A DNA stretch of 64,000 nt, from the NCBI GenBank assembly GCA_033064195.1, contig JARBJD010000026.1, positions 372,001-436,000 of the forward strand, read 5' to 3'. Numbering within the stretch: position 1 is the stretch's first letter; each line of letters starts with the position of its first letter. The notes under the pieces are model-generated. The model searched no databases, was not told where the DNA came from, and worked only from the letters and a program-made list of their open reading frames with translations. This stretch comes from Blattamonas nauphoetae. Its lineage: Eukaryota > Preaxostyla > Oxymonadida. Positions 54,585-63,672 of the stretch are shown here, piece by piece. A program made the translations under genes and the position numbers.

Positions 54585-55190
54585 GCCTTCGCAACTTGAC
54601 AGAGCAGTTGGGGAGGAGCACACGAAGTCAGTTTGAGTGGGGATTTGCTTCCTTCCGGTGAGGATGAGCCGGTGAGGTTCAATAGGCAGGTTCAATGCTT
54701 GGCAGTTTCGGTGGTTGGTGAGGGATGGGACGTAGATGGGGAAGCTAGACGCGACGATCTTCGCCGCGGGACGGCAGTGAGTGTGGCAGGGAACGAGAAA
54801 AGCGTGGCGAGGCTGGTGTCGTTCTTAGATGGTGTGATTTTGCCACACTGCCTGTCGCGCGACACACCATCGAAGCAGATCGGGGGAGAGGATGTTGTCA
54901 GGAAAATGGTTTGTTGGAGTTTGGACGAGGAGAGATGAAACAGAGGCTTGTTCAGACTCGTCTGACGAGACGCAGAAAGGTTGGGAGTCGAATAAATGGA
55001 GGAGAGCCATCGTTTGTTTGATGGGACCGATCATCTGTTCCCGAGCTGTGTCGCCTTCCCTCTGATTCTCCGCCAGCCGCTGGACACTCCCGAAACGTCA
55101 GTGGTGACACGGAGTGTGGTGGGCAGAGATGGGAAAGAGGTGCTGATGATTCTTGGTTTGATGGTTTTGGAGTTGGAAGTAGTGGTATAA
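54585..55190 (+). pseudogene. Decayed plus-strand gene, unidentified
   Basis: A coding-like frame runs SGDLLPSGEDEPVRFNRQV, LAVSVVGEGWDVDGEARRD, SVARLVSFLDGVILPHC to a TGA at about 54938. It is followed by further fragments (ACSDSSDETQKGWESNKW, then ILRQPLDTPETSVVTRSV). At least one stop and one shift separate them. No start codon or family is recognised. It lies just left of the AT-rich virus-like element. Confidence 0.4.
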
Positions 55191-55460
55191 GCGAAATGGG
55201 AACCAAACTGGCATAGGTGATACTCCTAGGAGAATTGGAACGAGAAATCATTTTGAATCTCAGAGCCAATTGATTTTTTTTAATATGACTCATTCTAATT
55301 TCCATCTCACTTACTACTGAAAATATTGACATTTCAGAGTAGTCAATATTTGGCCGTAAATTCAAAAATAAAGGCGAAAAACGGACCTCTTGAAAAGTGT
55401 CTTTTTTGAAGCAAATTTTGAGTACTTTTAGAAAACAACGTCGATTTCTTTTTTTATTCA

Positions 55461-55482
55461 ATTTTTTAATTTGTATAAAATG
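55461..55482 (+). promoter_or_regulatory. T-rich start motif of the virus-like element
   Basis: TTTTTTAATTTGTATAAAATG ends in the start codon of the gene at 55480; the same sequence, with one change, precedes 57780. Confidence 0.6.
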
Positions 55483-56073
55483 AGCAGCGTCTTGACACCA
55501 ACACAACTACTGGAAATTTTGGACAAAGAAGATTTGAAAATGAAATCACCTCCAACTCTCAATCGACAAGGAACAACATATCTCACAGGAAGCACTTTCG
55601 AATACTATCTCGAAGAGAAACCAGATGAAACTTATCAAGTGTACGTCAATAGTTTCGTCAAAGGATACAGACCACATCTGAATCGCCAGAAATATCTTCG
55701 ACCAGCAAATCGTTGTACAAAAGAGAAGCTTATTGAATCAATGAAAAATGAGAATTGTGAACTCATTTCTGAATACACTCATTCAAGTACTCCAGTTACA
55801 TATCGACATGAAGGAATCGAATGGATAGTGATCCCATCAAAATGGATGAAAGGATTCAGAACTCATCAGAACAAACGAAAACGATACACACAATCGTTTG
55901 TTGAAAATGAATTGAAAAAAGAGAATTGTGAACTCATTGGAACATACACAAAGGTACTTGAGCCATTCAAATATCGCGATTTACGAACAAAGAATGAGTA
56001 TTACGTTCGCTTGGACAATTGGTTGTATTTTGGAGACCGTCCTCACTTGAGAAAGTACCACGAAAGGTCATGA
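55480..56073 (+). CDS. Repeat-containing protein of the virus-like element, 197 residues
   Basis: ATG at 55480 directly after the T-rich start motif. The protein contains about two to three copies of a repeat of roughly 55-60 residues with the core NCELISEYTHSSTPVTYRHE and NCELIGTYTKVLEPFKYR. Each copy is followed by a tryptophan-containing stretch ending in GFRTH or GDRPHL. The pattern recalls small repeat modules found beside phage and viral endonucleases, but no nuclease domain or zinc ligands are present. A DNA-binding role is only a guess. A shortened relative is encoded at 57780. Confidence 0.6.
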   Translation: MSSVLTPTQLLEILDKEDLKMKSPPTLNRQGTTYLTGSTFEYYLEEKPDETYQVYVNSFVKGYRPHLNRQKYLRPANRCTKEKLIESMKNENCELISEYTHSSTPVTYRHEGIEWIVIPSKWMKGFRTHQNKRKRYTQSFVENELKKENCELIGTYTKVLEPFKYRDLRTKNEYYVRLDNWLYFGDRPHLRKYHERS

Positions 56074-57779
56074 AAATACTGAAAATCTATTTTTGACCAC
56101 AAATCAGTCGAAACCAATGTGAGAACCATTTCGAAAAATTCTGCAAAAAATTCTAAAATCTCGGGGACACTGTCGGTCCTCGATCAAGACAATCCCGATG
56201 AAAGTCGGTTGAGAATTCGTCGAACTGTGTACCGAACTTAGGTCCAAAAAGTGACGAAAAAGTCGATGTTCAGATTTCGCCACTATGAACACCTTTATGT
56301 CTCAAATTGTGTTCAAACACGTTCTAAAATTACGAAATTGATGTTGATAGGTGAAATTTTAGGAAAAAAGCACTTTTGAAAAAAAAGTTTGATCCGACCC
56401 CACAACATATTTTGAAAATGACAAAATTTTTAAGGAGGAGAAAGTGACGTCTCGCTCTTCTCCTAAACGTCACTTTTTGCCCTCTGATGATCTCAAAACG
56501 TGTCAAATCGGTAGTGGACAGGTATTCGCGTCATTCGGTTCTGACGATCCTCGACACACGATCGTTTTCACAATTTTTTGTCAATTTTCATTTCTCATTG
56601 ATTTCACGTCAACCACTTCGCAATCGTACTAAAACAACCCTTTTTTGAGAATTCTGGTTTTACATCACCTATAGTTCTCTCTGGAGGGTCGGTTTTTCGA
56701 TCACTCTTGTGACGACACACTTGCACCAACATTTTGACACTATGGATTTTTTGATCTGAATTTCGTTACAAATCCTTCTTTCTCACGGTATGAGTAAGGT
56801 GTGCTCAAATTTTGAGGAGATTTTGTCGGATAGTTCTCCCATAAAGTCACTTTTTCATGTTTTCACTTCACAACTTTTGACCGTTTTTGTCACTTCAAAA
56901 CCGACTGTAGTCCCTTTCATTTCATCACTTTCTCTCCCCATTTCACATTTGATCTGTTCACCATTCCTCTTCATTTTGCTCATATCACTTCCATTTTGTG
57001 GGCCGTTCTCACTTCACTAGCACATCATTATAGTCAACTTTTCATCACTTTTTTCACAAAAACAGAGTAAAAGAAAGCGAAACAACCAACAATGAAACGG
57101 GCAAGTATGAAACTGAGAGGGAAATTGACGATCGTGAAAATGACGTGAAATGTGACACCAATAGTGAAAATGTCGCTTGTGTTTGGTCCTTTTTTGCTTA
57201 AAAACATCAAAAAGTGCTCAAAAAAGTATGTGAAATGATGAAGATTACGGAAAAATTCCGAGATATGAAGTGAGCCGTTGAATGGCGGATCTCTGCAAAA
57301 GTCCGGAAAACTCAGTAAACGGGAACTAGTGTGAACTTACAGAGAAAAAGTTTCAGAGAAAGAAACATGAATGAAGTGGTAAAAAAGAGGAAACAACGAG
57401 AAAACGAAGTCGGAAGTGAGGTCAAAAATGAGATGGTAACGAATGAGAAACAAGTAACAATTCAACCAAAAATAGTTAGAACAGAGCTGAAATAAGATGA
57501 AAGTGAGAGTGAAATGATGAAGAATACATAAATGTGCAAAGATCTGCACCCGATCCTGAAACTCCACATAACTCTGCAAAAGTCCGGAATCTTCAAAAAA
57601 CGGAGCATACCATGATGATCCTGGAGTTCAGGAGAATCTAAAACGCGAAGAATCAGAACGAAACAAGCACTCTTGAGAAATGAGTGATCGAACCCATTGA
57701 TCCTCGTTTCTAGTGACAAATCCAAAACTGAGAAATCAACGAAAGAAAATCTAATTCGGAATTTTTTAATTTGTATTAA
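56074..57779. other. 1.7 kb gap in the virus-like element
   Basis: AT-rich with many TTTTCA/TGAAAA stretches and no gene I can support. A short direct repeat, CTCTGCAAAAGTCCGGAA, occurs near 57290 and again near 57570. Confidence 0.45.
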
Positions 57780-57782
57780 ATG
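57761..57782 (+). promoter_or_regulatory. T-rich start motif of the virus-like element
   Basis: TTTTTTAATTTGTATTAAATG ends in the ATG of the gene at 57780 and matches the motif before 55480 at all but one position. Confidence 0.6.
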
Positions 57783-57992
57783 AATCCAACTGCGATGTAC
57801 AAAGAAAGACGTCGAGTATGTTCAGAACAAGCATTAATTGAATCAATGAGAGAAGAGAACTGTACGCTGGTCTCTGAGTATGTCAGAAATAATGTGCCGG
57901 TGACGTATGTTCATGAGGGAATCAAAAATTTTAATTTCAATGAAAGAGCAAACAGAAATGAATCGACAAAAATACAATTCACAAATGATTGA
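57780..57992 (+). CDS. Short repeat protein of the virus-like element
   Basis: A 70-residue frame starting at the conserved motif. It contains one copy of the repeat seen in the 55480 gene (NCTLVSEYVRNNVPVTYVHE). Its 3' end overlaps the start of the S74-domain gene. It looks like a shortened copy of the larger repeat gene; whether it is expressed is unknown. Confidence 0.4.
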   Translation: MNPTAMYKERRRVCSEQALIESMREENCTLVSEYVRNNVPVTYVHEGIKNFNFNERANRNESTKIQFTND

Positions 57993-58818
57993 GAAAATGA
58001 TTGATCATAATCTCTCAACAACCAACGAGAATTCGGCAGTGATTGACTCACTTCAGAAGACAACAGAAGCACACAAGACAGCGATATCTTCAATCCAAAC
58101 AGTGATGAGCACAAATGGATCAATCACGACACCAACAATCGGAGGATTGATTAATGTGAATGGAGCGAAGTGGAATATATCAGAAGGATCACTTCCGAAG
58201 TATCCTGGAACATATCCGGCATCAACATTTAAGTCTGGCATTTCAATTTCACAATCGATTTCAGAAACATCTGGAATTCTGTTCAATGGTGATGGTATCA
58301 TTATGTGGTCACCGTGTGACTCACCAGCTTTGTATTACTACGATGAGGACACAGGTTCAGGAGTGTTTTCAATATCCACAACAGGAAGTTTTTCTCAGTT
58401 GTCAGACAGAAGAGTGAAGAGAAATATTGAACCATACCCTAATGTTCTTGAACAACTGAATAAAGTCGAAATCGTACGCTACCAATTCAACACATTCGAC
58501 TCGAAGATCAACAAAGTCACAAAACAAATAGAAAACGAAACTGATGAAGAACACTTGAAGAACTGCAAAGAGAAATGTGAATGTCTGAAGAAGGAAAGTG
58601 AGAAGAAGCACATCGGTGTGATTGCACAACAGATCCAAGAAATCTTTCCTGAAGTCGTAAATGATTCCAATCCAGATTGTCTTCAAGTTGACTATGCAGA
58701 ACTCTCTTGCTTCTGTGTGAAAGCCATTCAGGAATTGTGCTCTATTGTTGGACAACAACAGACACTCATCAATGAACTGATCCAAAAATATAATACACTG
58801 ATTAGTATTCCAACATGA
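57940..58818 (+). CDS. Peptidase S74 (intramolecular chaperone) domain protein
   Basis: I prefer the ATG at 57940, which follows TTTTAATTTCA (a weak form of the element's start motif); an upstream in-frame ATG lies at 57907. Residues about 1-60 are helical, probably a trimerisation stalk. A beta-rich middle follows (FKSGISISQSISETSGI). The C-terminal about 140 residues are a peptidase S74 domain: LSDRRVKRNIEPYPNVLEQL, then HIGVIAQQIQEIFPEVV and a terminal helix. In phage tail spikes this domain trimerises the fibre and cuts itself off just before the conserved serine, here in SDRRVK. A fibre or spike role on the virus-like particle is inferred. Confidence 0.82.
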   Translation: MKEQTEMNRQKYNSQMIEKMIDHNLSTTNENSAVIDSLQKTTEAHKTAISSIQTVMSTNGSITTPTIGGLINVNGAKWNISEGSLPKYPGTYPASTFKSGISISQSISETSGILFNGDGIIMWSPCDSPALYYYDEDTGSGVFSISTTGSFSQLSDRRVKRNIEPYPNVLEQLNKVEIVRYQFNTFDSKINKVTKQIENETDEEHLKNCKEKCECLKKESEKKHIGVIAQQIQEIFPEVVNDSNPDCLQVDYAELSCFCVKAIQELCSIVGQQQTLINELIQKYNTLISIPT

Positions 58819-59212
58819 GATCAACCAGAAATTCATAATACTCTTTGGTTATTTTTCCATTGATTGTTTCCGATGTTTCCAACTCGATTGATTCACCAGA
58901 ACTGTCTTTGAACCAGATCTTCACAATTGAGTGTCGAGTGCTTAATTCCCACTTCTTTCGCTTCGCAATCTGTTCATTACAGAAAGCAACAAACGAGTCA
59001 TTAAATGCGTCAGTCTGGATCCAATCACCATGGATTGTGATGTGCTGAGGAATATCTTTTGAAATGACAGTTGAGTTACCAGTAATTTCTTCCTTCACAT
59101 GAATGAGTTTGCAGTCGAGAAAGTGAACATATTTTTGATTTCTGGAATTGGTAAAATCAGGAGGGAGTTGAGCAATGTGAGAATTCTGAATTGAGAAGTA
59201 ACGCTTCACCAT
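58802..59212 (-). CDS. Conserved-looking 136-residue protein of the virus-like element
   Basis: ATG at 59210-59212, downstream of ATTTTATTTTTGTAG, a form of the element's T-rich motif. The protein (start MVKRYFSIQNSHIAQLPP) has mixed alpha/beta character and no motif I recognise. Its 3' end overlaps the convergent S74-domain gene by 17 bp, marking the switch from plus- to minus-strand genes. A virion or accessory role is possible but unsupported. Confidence 0.6.
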   Translation of the reverse strand: MVKRYFSIQNSHIAQLPPDFTNSRNQKYVHFLDCKLIHVKEEITGNSTVISKDIPQHITIHGDWIQTDAFNDSFVAFCNEQIAKRKKWELSTRHSIVKIWFKDSSGESIELETSETINGKITKEYYEFLVDLMLEY

Positions 59213-59252
59213 TTGTGATTTCTACAAAAATAAAATATCATATTTGTTCTTT

Positions 59253-60970
59253 TCAGTAACCTCTCTTCACTTCTTCATATGCTTCATGAAGTCGGCGATC
59301 AATGACATATCGCACTCGTGGTTGTCCATTCTCAATCCAGAACAACCAGTAAGTAGCCTGATGCAATGCCAAAATAGGTGGAGGAGGACCTTCTGGAGTT
59401 GAGGTGAAATATGGATCGAGTTCACCCTGATTGATAGGTGTTCCTCTGAAGACAATGTTGACTGATTCTGCTGTTGAAATACCTTCTTCACCACCAGCAA
59501 TTTCACTTCGATCTGTTGGAACCATAAAAGTGAAACAAGTTGCATCTGTGAATGGTTTTATTTTCTTGTACCGTGTTATGGCAGTCGAACTCCTTCTTTC
59601 CCAAATTCGAGGTTCACAAATGGAATTCTCAAACTCTTCTGTTGCAGAACAACCAATGAAATCACCGTTCACCATCATCATTTGATAGAACTCTGGTGAG
59701 ATGGTTGACATTGGGAAATTGGGAAAGTTGGATCCAAGCATTTCGAAATGACCAACATATTGAGGATTGCGAAAGACTGTACACTCGTTTGGTCTTTCAG
59801 GAATAGGCACATAAGATTCATGAGATTGTTGAGTTTGATACTGATGTTTGATCTCACTCCCATGGCATTTGCAGATGATTGAAATGATTGCGTGTCAATT
59901 CTTTCTGCTTTGATGACATACACAGTTTTTGAGTAAGTGTTGAAGAGAGATTGCTTTGTGGCGTCAGTAATTTGATATCCATAACAAATTGAAGCGACTT
60001 TATCCACTGATGAGGAGAGGACAGTTGAAGTTGTCTGTTTAGGTTCTATCCAATCCCAATGCGAAACAACAGACGCTGTTCCTTCGGTGTGGTTCGGTCC
60101 TCTATGTCTTTCACATTGTAGAACTGGATTCCAAATTTGTGTAAACTCCATAGTTAAAGTTGACCATTCTCTATCATGCATCATCTGAAGATAACCTCGT
60201 TCAGTATTATGATCAACCTGCCCGGCAGTAGGGGTATCTAATTTTTCTTGAAGTGTTTGTTGAATGACAGTTGATGCACGAATGGGACAATACACAAGAG
60301 AATCAGTTGTCAAATGAAATCGTAGCCGTAAATTGCCAAAGATTGAATTCGGATACTGATCAAAGGTACTCAGTGGAAGGAGATTCACAAATGGTATTAC
60401 AAGAGGAATGGTTAACGGATATGAGGTTTCTGTACCACCCATTGGGATTAAATATGCTCCACACACACTTGGATCCATTCTCTGAACATTTTCAAATAGA
60501 CTGTAACAATGCTTCATGTTGTTTTTCTCCTCATTCGACTTGAAAGTGTGATACAGAAATGATTCGTGAACATGATTATTCTGAAGTGTGTTGTCAATAA
60601 TGTTTCCTTTACTGTCAACCAGTCTCATGTCTCGAATTGCATCTGATGATGACTTGAAACCGTAGAACATTCCGAAGAAAGATACAAAACTTCTCCCCCA
60701 TTGTGTTGGTTTTTTGTATGGAACAGTAATCGTGAGATCTATTCGCAAATGACTCTTCGCAAACTCAGTCACATCATGACCGTCATAGCACAACGGAACT
60801 TCAATCTCGTCTCCAATTCTGCATGGCATAGGAGGATTTGTTGGATGAACTTCCTGAATTGAATACACGTGAGGTTCTGAATCCCATTGTTTGGGCAAGT
60901 ACGATTGCACTTCAATTTGCTCAATTAATGTCGATGTTGGTTTGGATTGATTTGATCTGATACTTCTCAT
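59253..60970 (-). pseudogene. Second capsid-like gene of the virus-like element, broken
   Basis: A diverged paralogue of the capsid-like gene at 61018-62883, similar along its whole length. It shares a GDEIEVPLC-type opening strand (compare GQEIIIPLT), a middle with CGAYLIPMGGTE (compare VAGVYIPVSD), SIFGNLRLRFHL (compare CLFGDLKLSVHM) and an end with PPILALHQATYWLFW (compare APILATTATTWWVL). It begins at ATG 60968-60970 behind a T-rich start motif. It looks broken at about one place and is otherwise well preserved, so the damage is recent. Two such paralogues might serve as major and variant shell proteins. Confidence 0.6.
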
Positions 60971-60990
60971 TTATAGAAAAATAAAAAATA
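60968..60990 (-). promoter_or_regulatory. T-rich start motif of the second capsid-like gene
   Basis: On the minus strand TTTTTTATTTTTCTATAAATG runs into the start codon; compare the motif at 62881. Confidence 0.6.
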
Positions 60991-61017
60991 CAATATCAAT
61001 AATTTCTTTTGTCATTT

Positions 61018-62883
61018 TCAATTTGGAATGATTCCCAAATCTTTATGTAATGCTTTCAATGTGTGATTTGGATAGTACTCGACTCTGGGTTCACCATTAC
61101 TGTATCGTAAGACCCACCATGTGGTTGCAGTTGTCGCTAGAATCGGTGCTGGAGGATGAGTAAATGTTGTCATATCACCTCCACTTTGACTTGGGTTGTA
61201 AACATTGTAGTATGTGTCAAGATTACCCTGATAGATTGGATGCGATCTCAAAGTGACCGCAGTGTTTCCTTTTGAACTGATGGAATCATTGCAGTTCGTT
61301 GGACATCCACTACGTTGAGTTGGGAAGCACAGAAGGAAGTCAGTATTGTCATGAACTGGACGAACTCGTGTCATTGTTTCATTTGGATATGTTCCGTCAC
61401 CAGTGAGTTTCTCTTCAACGAGAGAATCCGTCAGTGATCGCTCCAAATCATCTGGAACAGCTAGGTACGAATCGAGATTGAGAGTCGATAATGCGAACTG
61501 ATAGAAGCGAGCTCCAATAGTTGTCGTTGGTTGTTCTGGATAATACCTGTTTTGTAAAGTCACTTGGATGTTCTTCTGCATTGGATTATGGAAGCAAGTG
61601 ACTTCATTGTCGTAATGACGGAAGAGAAGCATAATGTCCTTTGCATTCACAACAACCATTTGCTGAGTACAATCAATTCCTGTTGCCGTTGGTGTCTTCT
61701 GAAATGGATAGAATGAGATCTTCTCTGCTGGAATTGTTCCAGGACGATTCTGATACATCTCCATGAGTTTCTTTATCGCACCATCTTTCATTTTGTATCC
61801 AGCACTCATGCAATACACATCATCAATCCGATAGTTTGTGACGTTTAATGAGATGTACTGATCGACGAATTCTGGTTCTGTTGTCACGGCATTGGCTGTT
61901 GAACAAACAATGTCTTTAGTAACGGTTGGTTGAAGAAATGATTGGCCAATTTGAACGAAATTCTTTGTGCATGAGGTGACAAGGTTATTCAAGAAATAGG
62001 GACGATGTTGAATACAATTGAGAATTGCTGCTTTAATCGTTGGTGCTGCTGCTGTTCCAGTCACGAGTGATGATAGTGTATCTTTCAAAGTGAGTTCAGG
62101 ATTCACAGAACAACAAACAAACGCATCCTCATTCATGTGCACACTCAATTTCAAATCACCAAAGAGACATTTTGGATAGTCAGTCATCCCTGAGAATATC
62201 AGAAGATCTTCAAGATTAATCGACATACGAATTGGCACATCAATAGTGTCTTGGAATACTCCGGTTCCAGATGTTGTTGTGAAGTCTGATACAGGAATAT
62301 AAACACCAGCAACAGATTCATCATGATTCCAAGCATTCTGCCATGGAGTGTGACAATGTTTTCGATTCTCCAATTGACTCTTCGGTTTGATCATATTGTA
62401 GATGTGAGACTCCATTGAGACATCATTGTTTGTTGTGCTTATGATTCTCTGATTGTTGTGAAGAACAGTAAGGTCACGAAAGATGGATGCTGAATGTTTG
62501 AGTCCAACGAAGATGAAGATTCTCTCATTCATGTACGATCCAACCTTACCAGCTGTTGTTTGCCAATTTTTGAGTTTCAATGTTGCTGTCATTGTGAACG
62601 TAATGAATGAATCATCAATTTGACAAATATCTTGATTACCAGTCAACGGAATGATTATCTCTTGTCCTGTGTAGAATCGTGCATTCTCTGATGGTTTCAA
62701 TTCTTGGATGGAAGTACTGTGTGCTCCATCATTCAGAAGGTAATTGATGTGATGTTCGGACATTAGTTGTTGTTGTATTTGACCAATATCATCTCGAGTG
62801 TACTTGATTGATCCAGTTGTATTTCCAGTCAAAGATGATGCTCCAGTTCTTTTGTTTGTCAGATGTGTTAAATGCGAGTTCAT
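61018..62883 (-). CDS. Capsid-like protein of the virus-like element, 621 residues, looks whole
   Basis: ATG at 62881-62883. The sequence alternates beta strands and loops over the full length: RFYTGQEIIIPLTGNQDI, IFVGLKHSASIFRDLTVLH, VAGVYIPVSDFTTTSG, PKCLFGDLKLSVHMNED, then a C-terminal AFLALDYL-free strand-rich part ending HPPAPILATTATTWWVLR. Length and strand pattern fit the double jelly-roll major capsid proteins of Polintons and Polinton-like viruses, and the neighbours (S74 fibre, small MAPG proteins) fit a virion module. The family assignment is by overall pattern only and needs structure comparison. Confidence 0.6.
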   Translation of the reverse strand: MNSHLTHLTNKRTGASSLTGNTTGSIKYTRDDIGQIQQQLMSEHHINYLLNDGAHSTSIQELKPSENARFYTGQEIIIPLTGNQDICQIDDSFITFTMTATLKLKNWQTTAGKVGSYMNERIFIFVGLKHSASIFRDLTVLHNNQRIISTTNNDVSMESHIYNMIKPKSQLENRKHCHTPWQNAWNHDESVAGVYIPVSDFTTTSGTGVFQDTIDVPIRMSINLEDLLIFSGMTDYPKCLFGDLKLSVHMNEDAFVCCSVNPELTLKDTLSSLVTGTAAAPTIKAAILNCIQHRPYFLNNLVTSCTKNFVQIGQSFLQPTVTKDIVCSTANAVTTEPEFVDQYISLNVTNYRIDDVYCMSAGYKMKDGAIKKLMEMYQNRPGTIPAEKISFYPFQKTPTATGIDCTQQMVVVNAKDIMLLFRHYDNEVTCFHNPMQKNIQVTLQNRYYPEQPTTTIGARFYQFALSTLNLDSYLAVPDDLERSLTDSLVEEKLTGDGTYPNETMTRVRPVHDNTDFLLCFPTQRSGCPTNCNDSISSKGNTAVTLRSHPIYQGNLDTYYNVYNPSQSGGDMTTFTHPPAPILATTATTWWVLRYSNGEPRVEYYPNHTLKALHKDLGIIPN

Positions 62884-62903
62884 TTTATCAAAAATAAAAA
62901 ACT
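62881..62903 (-). promoter_or_regulatory. T-rich start motif of the capsid-like gene
   Basis: On the minus strand TTTTTTATTTTTGATAAAATG leads directly into the ATG of the capsid-like gene. Confidence 0.6.
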
Positions 62904-62910
62904 GTATTGC

Positions 62911-63213
62911 TTATTTCTTTTTCAGTTTCTTCTTCTTTGGTTTCGGCTTCAGCTTTTCTTCTAGTCTCAGTATTTCTCCTCTGAGTTTGTTCGCAACTGA
63001 TGTGTTTCCTTCATTCATTGCTTGCTCGTATTGTGCCATCTTTTCTGCATGGATTTGCTGATCCGATTTCACATCTGGAATCATCTCAACACCTGTCTGT
63101 GCAACCTTCGAAATCAGTGGTCCAACGAAGGGAATGAGATTCAGAAATGGAGCTCCTACTCTGAGTATATTTTTGCCAACTGCTGCTAATTTTGATAACC
63201 AACCTGGTGCCAT
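62911..63213 (-). CDS. Small MAPG protein 1 of the virus-like element, 100 residues
   Basis: Begins MAPGWLSKLAAVGKNILR, with a hydrophobic/glycine-rich amphipathic stretch (LNLIPFVGPLISKVAQTGVE), a charged helix and a very lysine-rich end (KLKPKPKKKKLKKK). Small membrane-active or DNA-condensing core proteins of adenovirus- and Polinton-type particles look like this, but I have no direct match. It is paired with the similar gene at 63251 and lies just upstream (in transcription) of the capsid-like gene. Confidence 0.6.
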   Translation of the reverse strand: MAPGWLSKLAAVGKNILRVGAPFLNLIPFVGPLISKVAQTGVEMIPDVKSDQQIHAEKMAQYEQAMNEGNTSVANKLRGEILRLEEKLKPKPKKKKLKKK

Positions 63214-63232
63214 TTAAGGAAAATAAAAATAT
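63211..63232 (-). promoter_or_regulatory. T-rich start motif of small MAPG protein 1
   Basis: On the minus strand TTTTTATTTTCCTTAAATG leads into the start codon. Confidence 0.55.
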
Positions 63233-63250
63233 TCGAATACTAGTGAATGA

Positions 63251-63559
63251 TTATCCTTTGAATTGAATTTTGGAATTTGACGAGAGTGGTAAATCATCAT
63301 TGGAGTATCGTCCATTTCGTGGAGGTTCGTACTCGATCATCTGCGGTTTTTGTTGACGATTGATCGCCTTATTTTGTTGATAAACGTCCATCATTCCACC
63401 TAATCCATTGAGTATTCCACCTGCTGTTTGACCGAATTTACTGTTCGTTTGAGAGAGCAATCCACCACCGACTTGAAGCAATGTTGGAGCTAGAGGTTTG
63501 ATGAATTGAAAGAATTGCTTTCCGATATTTTTGAGTTTGTTGAAACTTCCTGGTGCCAT
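63251..63559 (-). CDS. Small MAPG protein 2 of the virus-like element, 102 residues
   Basis: Begins MAPGSFNKLKNIGKQFFQF and shares the MAPG start, spacing of lysines and a glycine-rich hydrophobic segment (GGILNGLGGMMDVYQQNK) with the neighbour at 62911. The start codon follows GCATAAATG. The two are probably old tandem duplicates with virion-internal roles; the function is unproven. Confidence 0.55.
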   Translation of the reverse strand: MAPGSFNKLKNIGKQFFQFIKPLAPTLLQVGGGLLSQTNSKFGQTAGGILNGLGGMMDVYQQNKAINRQQKPQMIEYEPPRNGRYSNDDLPLSSNSKIQFKG

Positions 63560-63672
63560 TTATGCAATTTTGAGAAATTGTGTTGAAGAGACGAAGTCTA
63601 TTTAAGTAAAAATAAAAAATACAATTCATTTATAATTTTAGCGGGGAAAAAATCTCAGAAGAGATTTCTGCC
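63560..63672. other. Short spacer
   Basis: AT-rich spacer between the MAPG 2 gene and the partial gene at the right edge. Confidence 0.5.
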
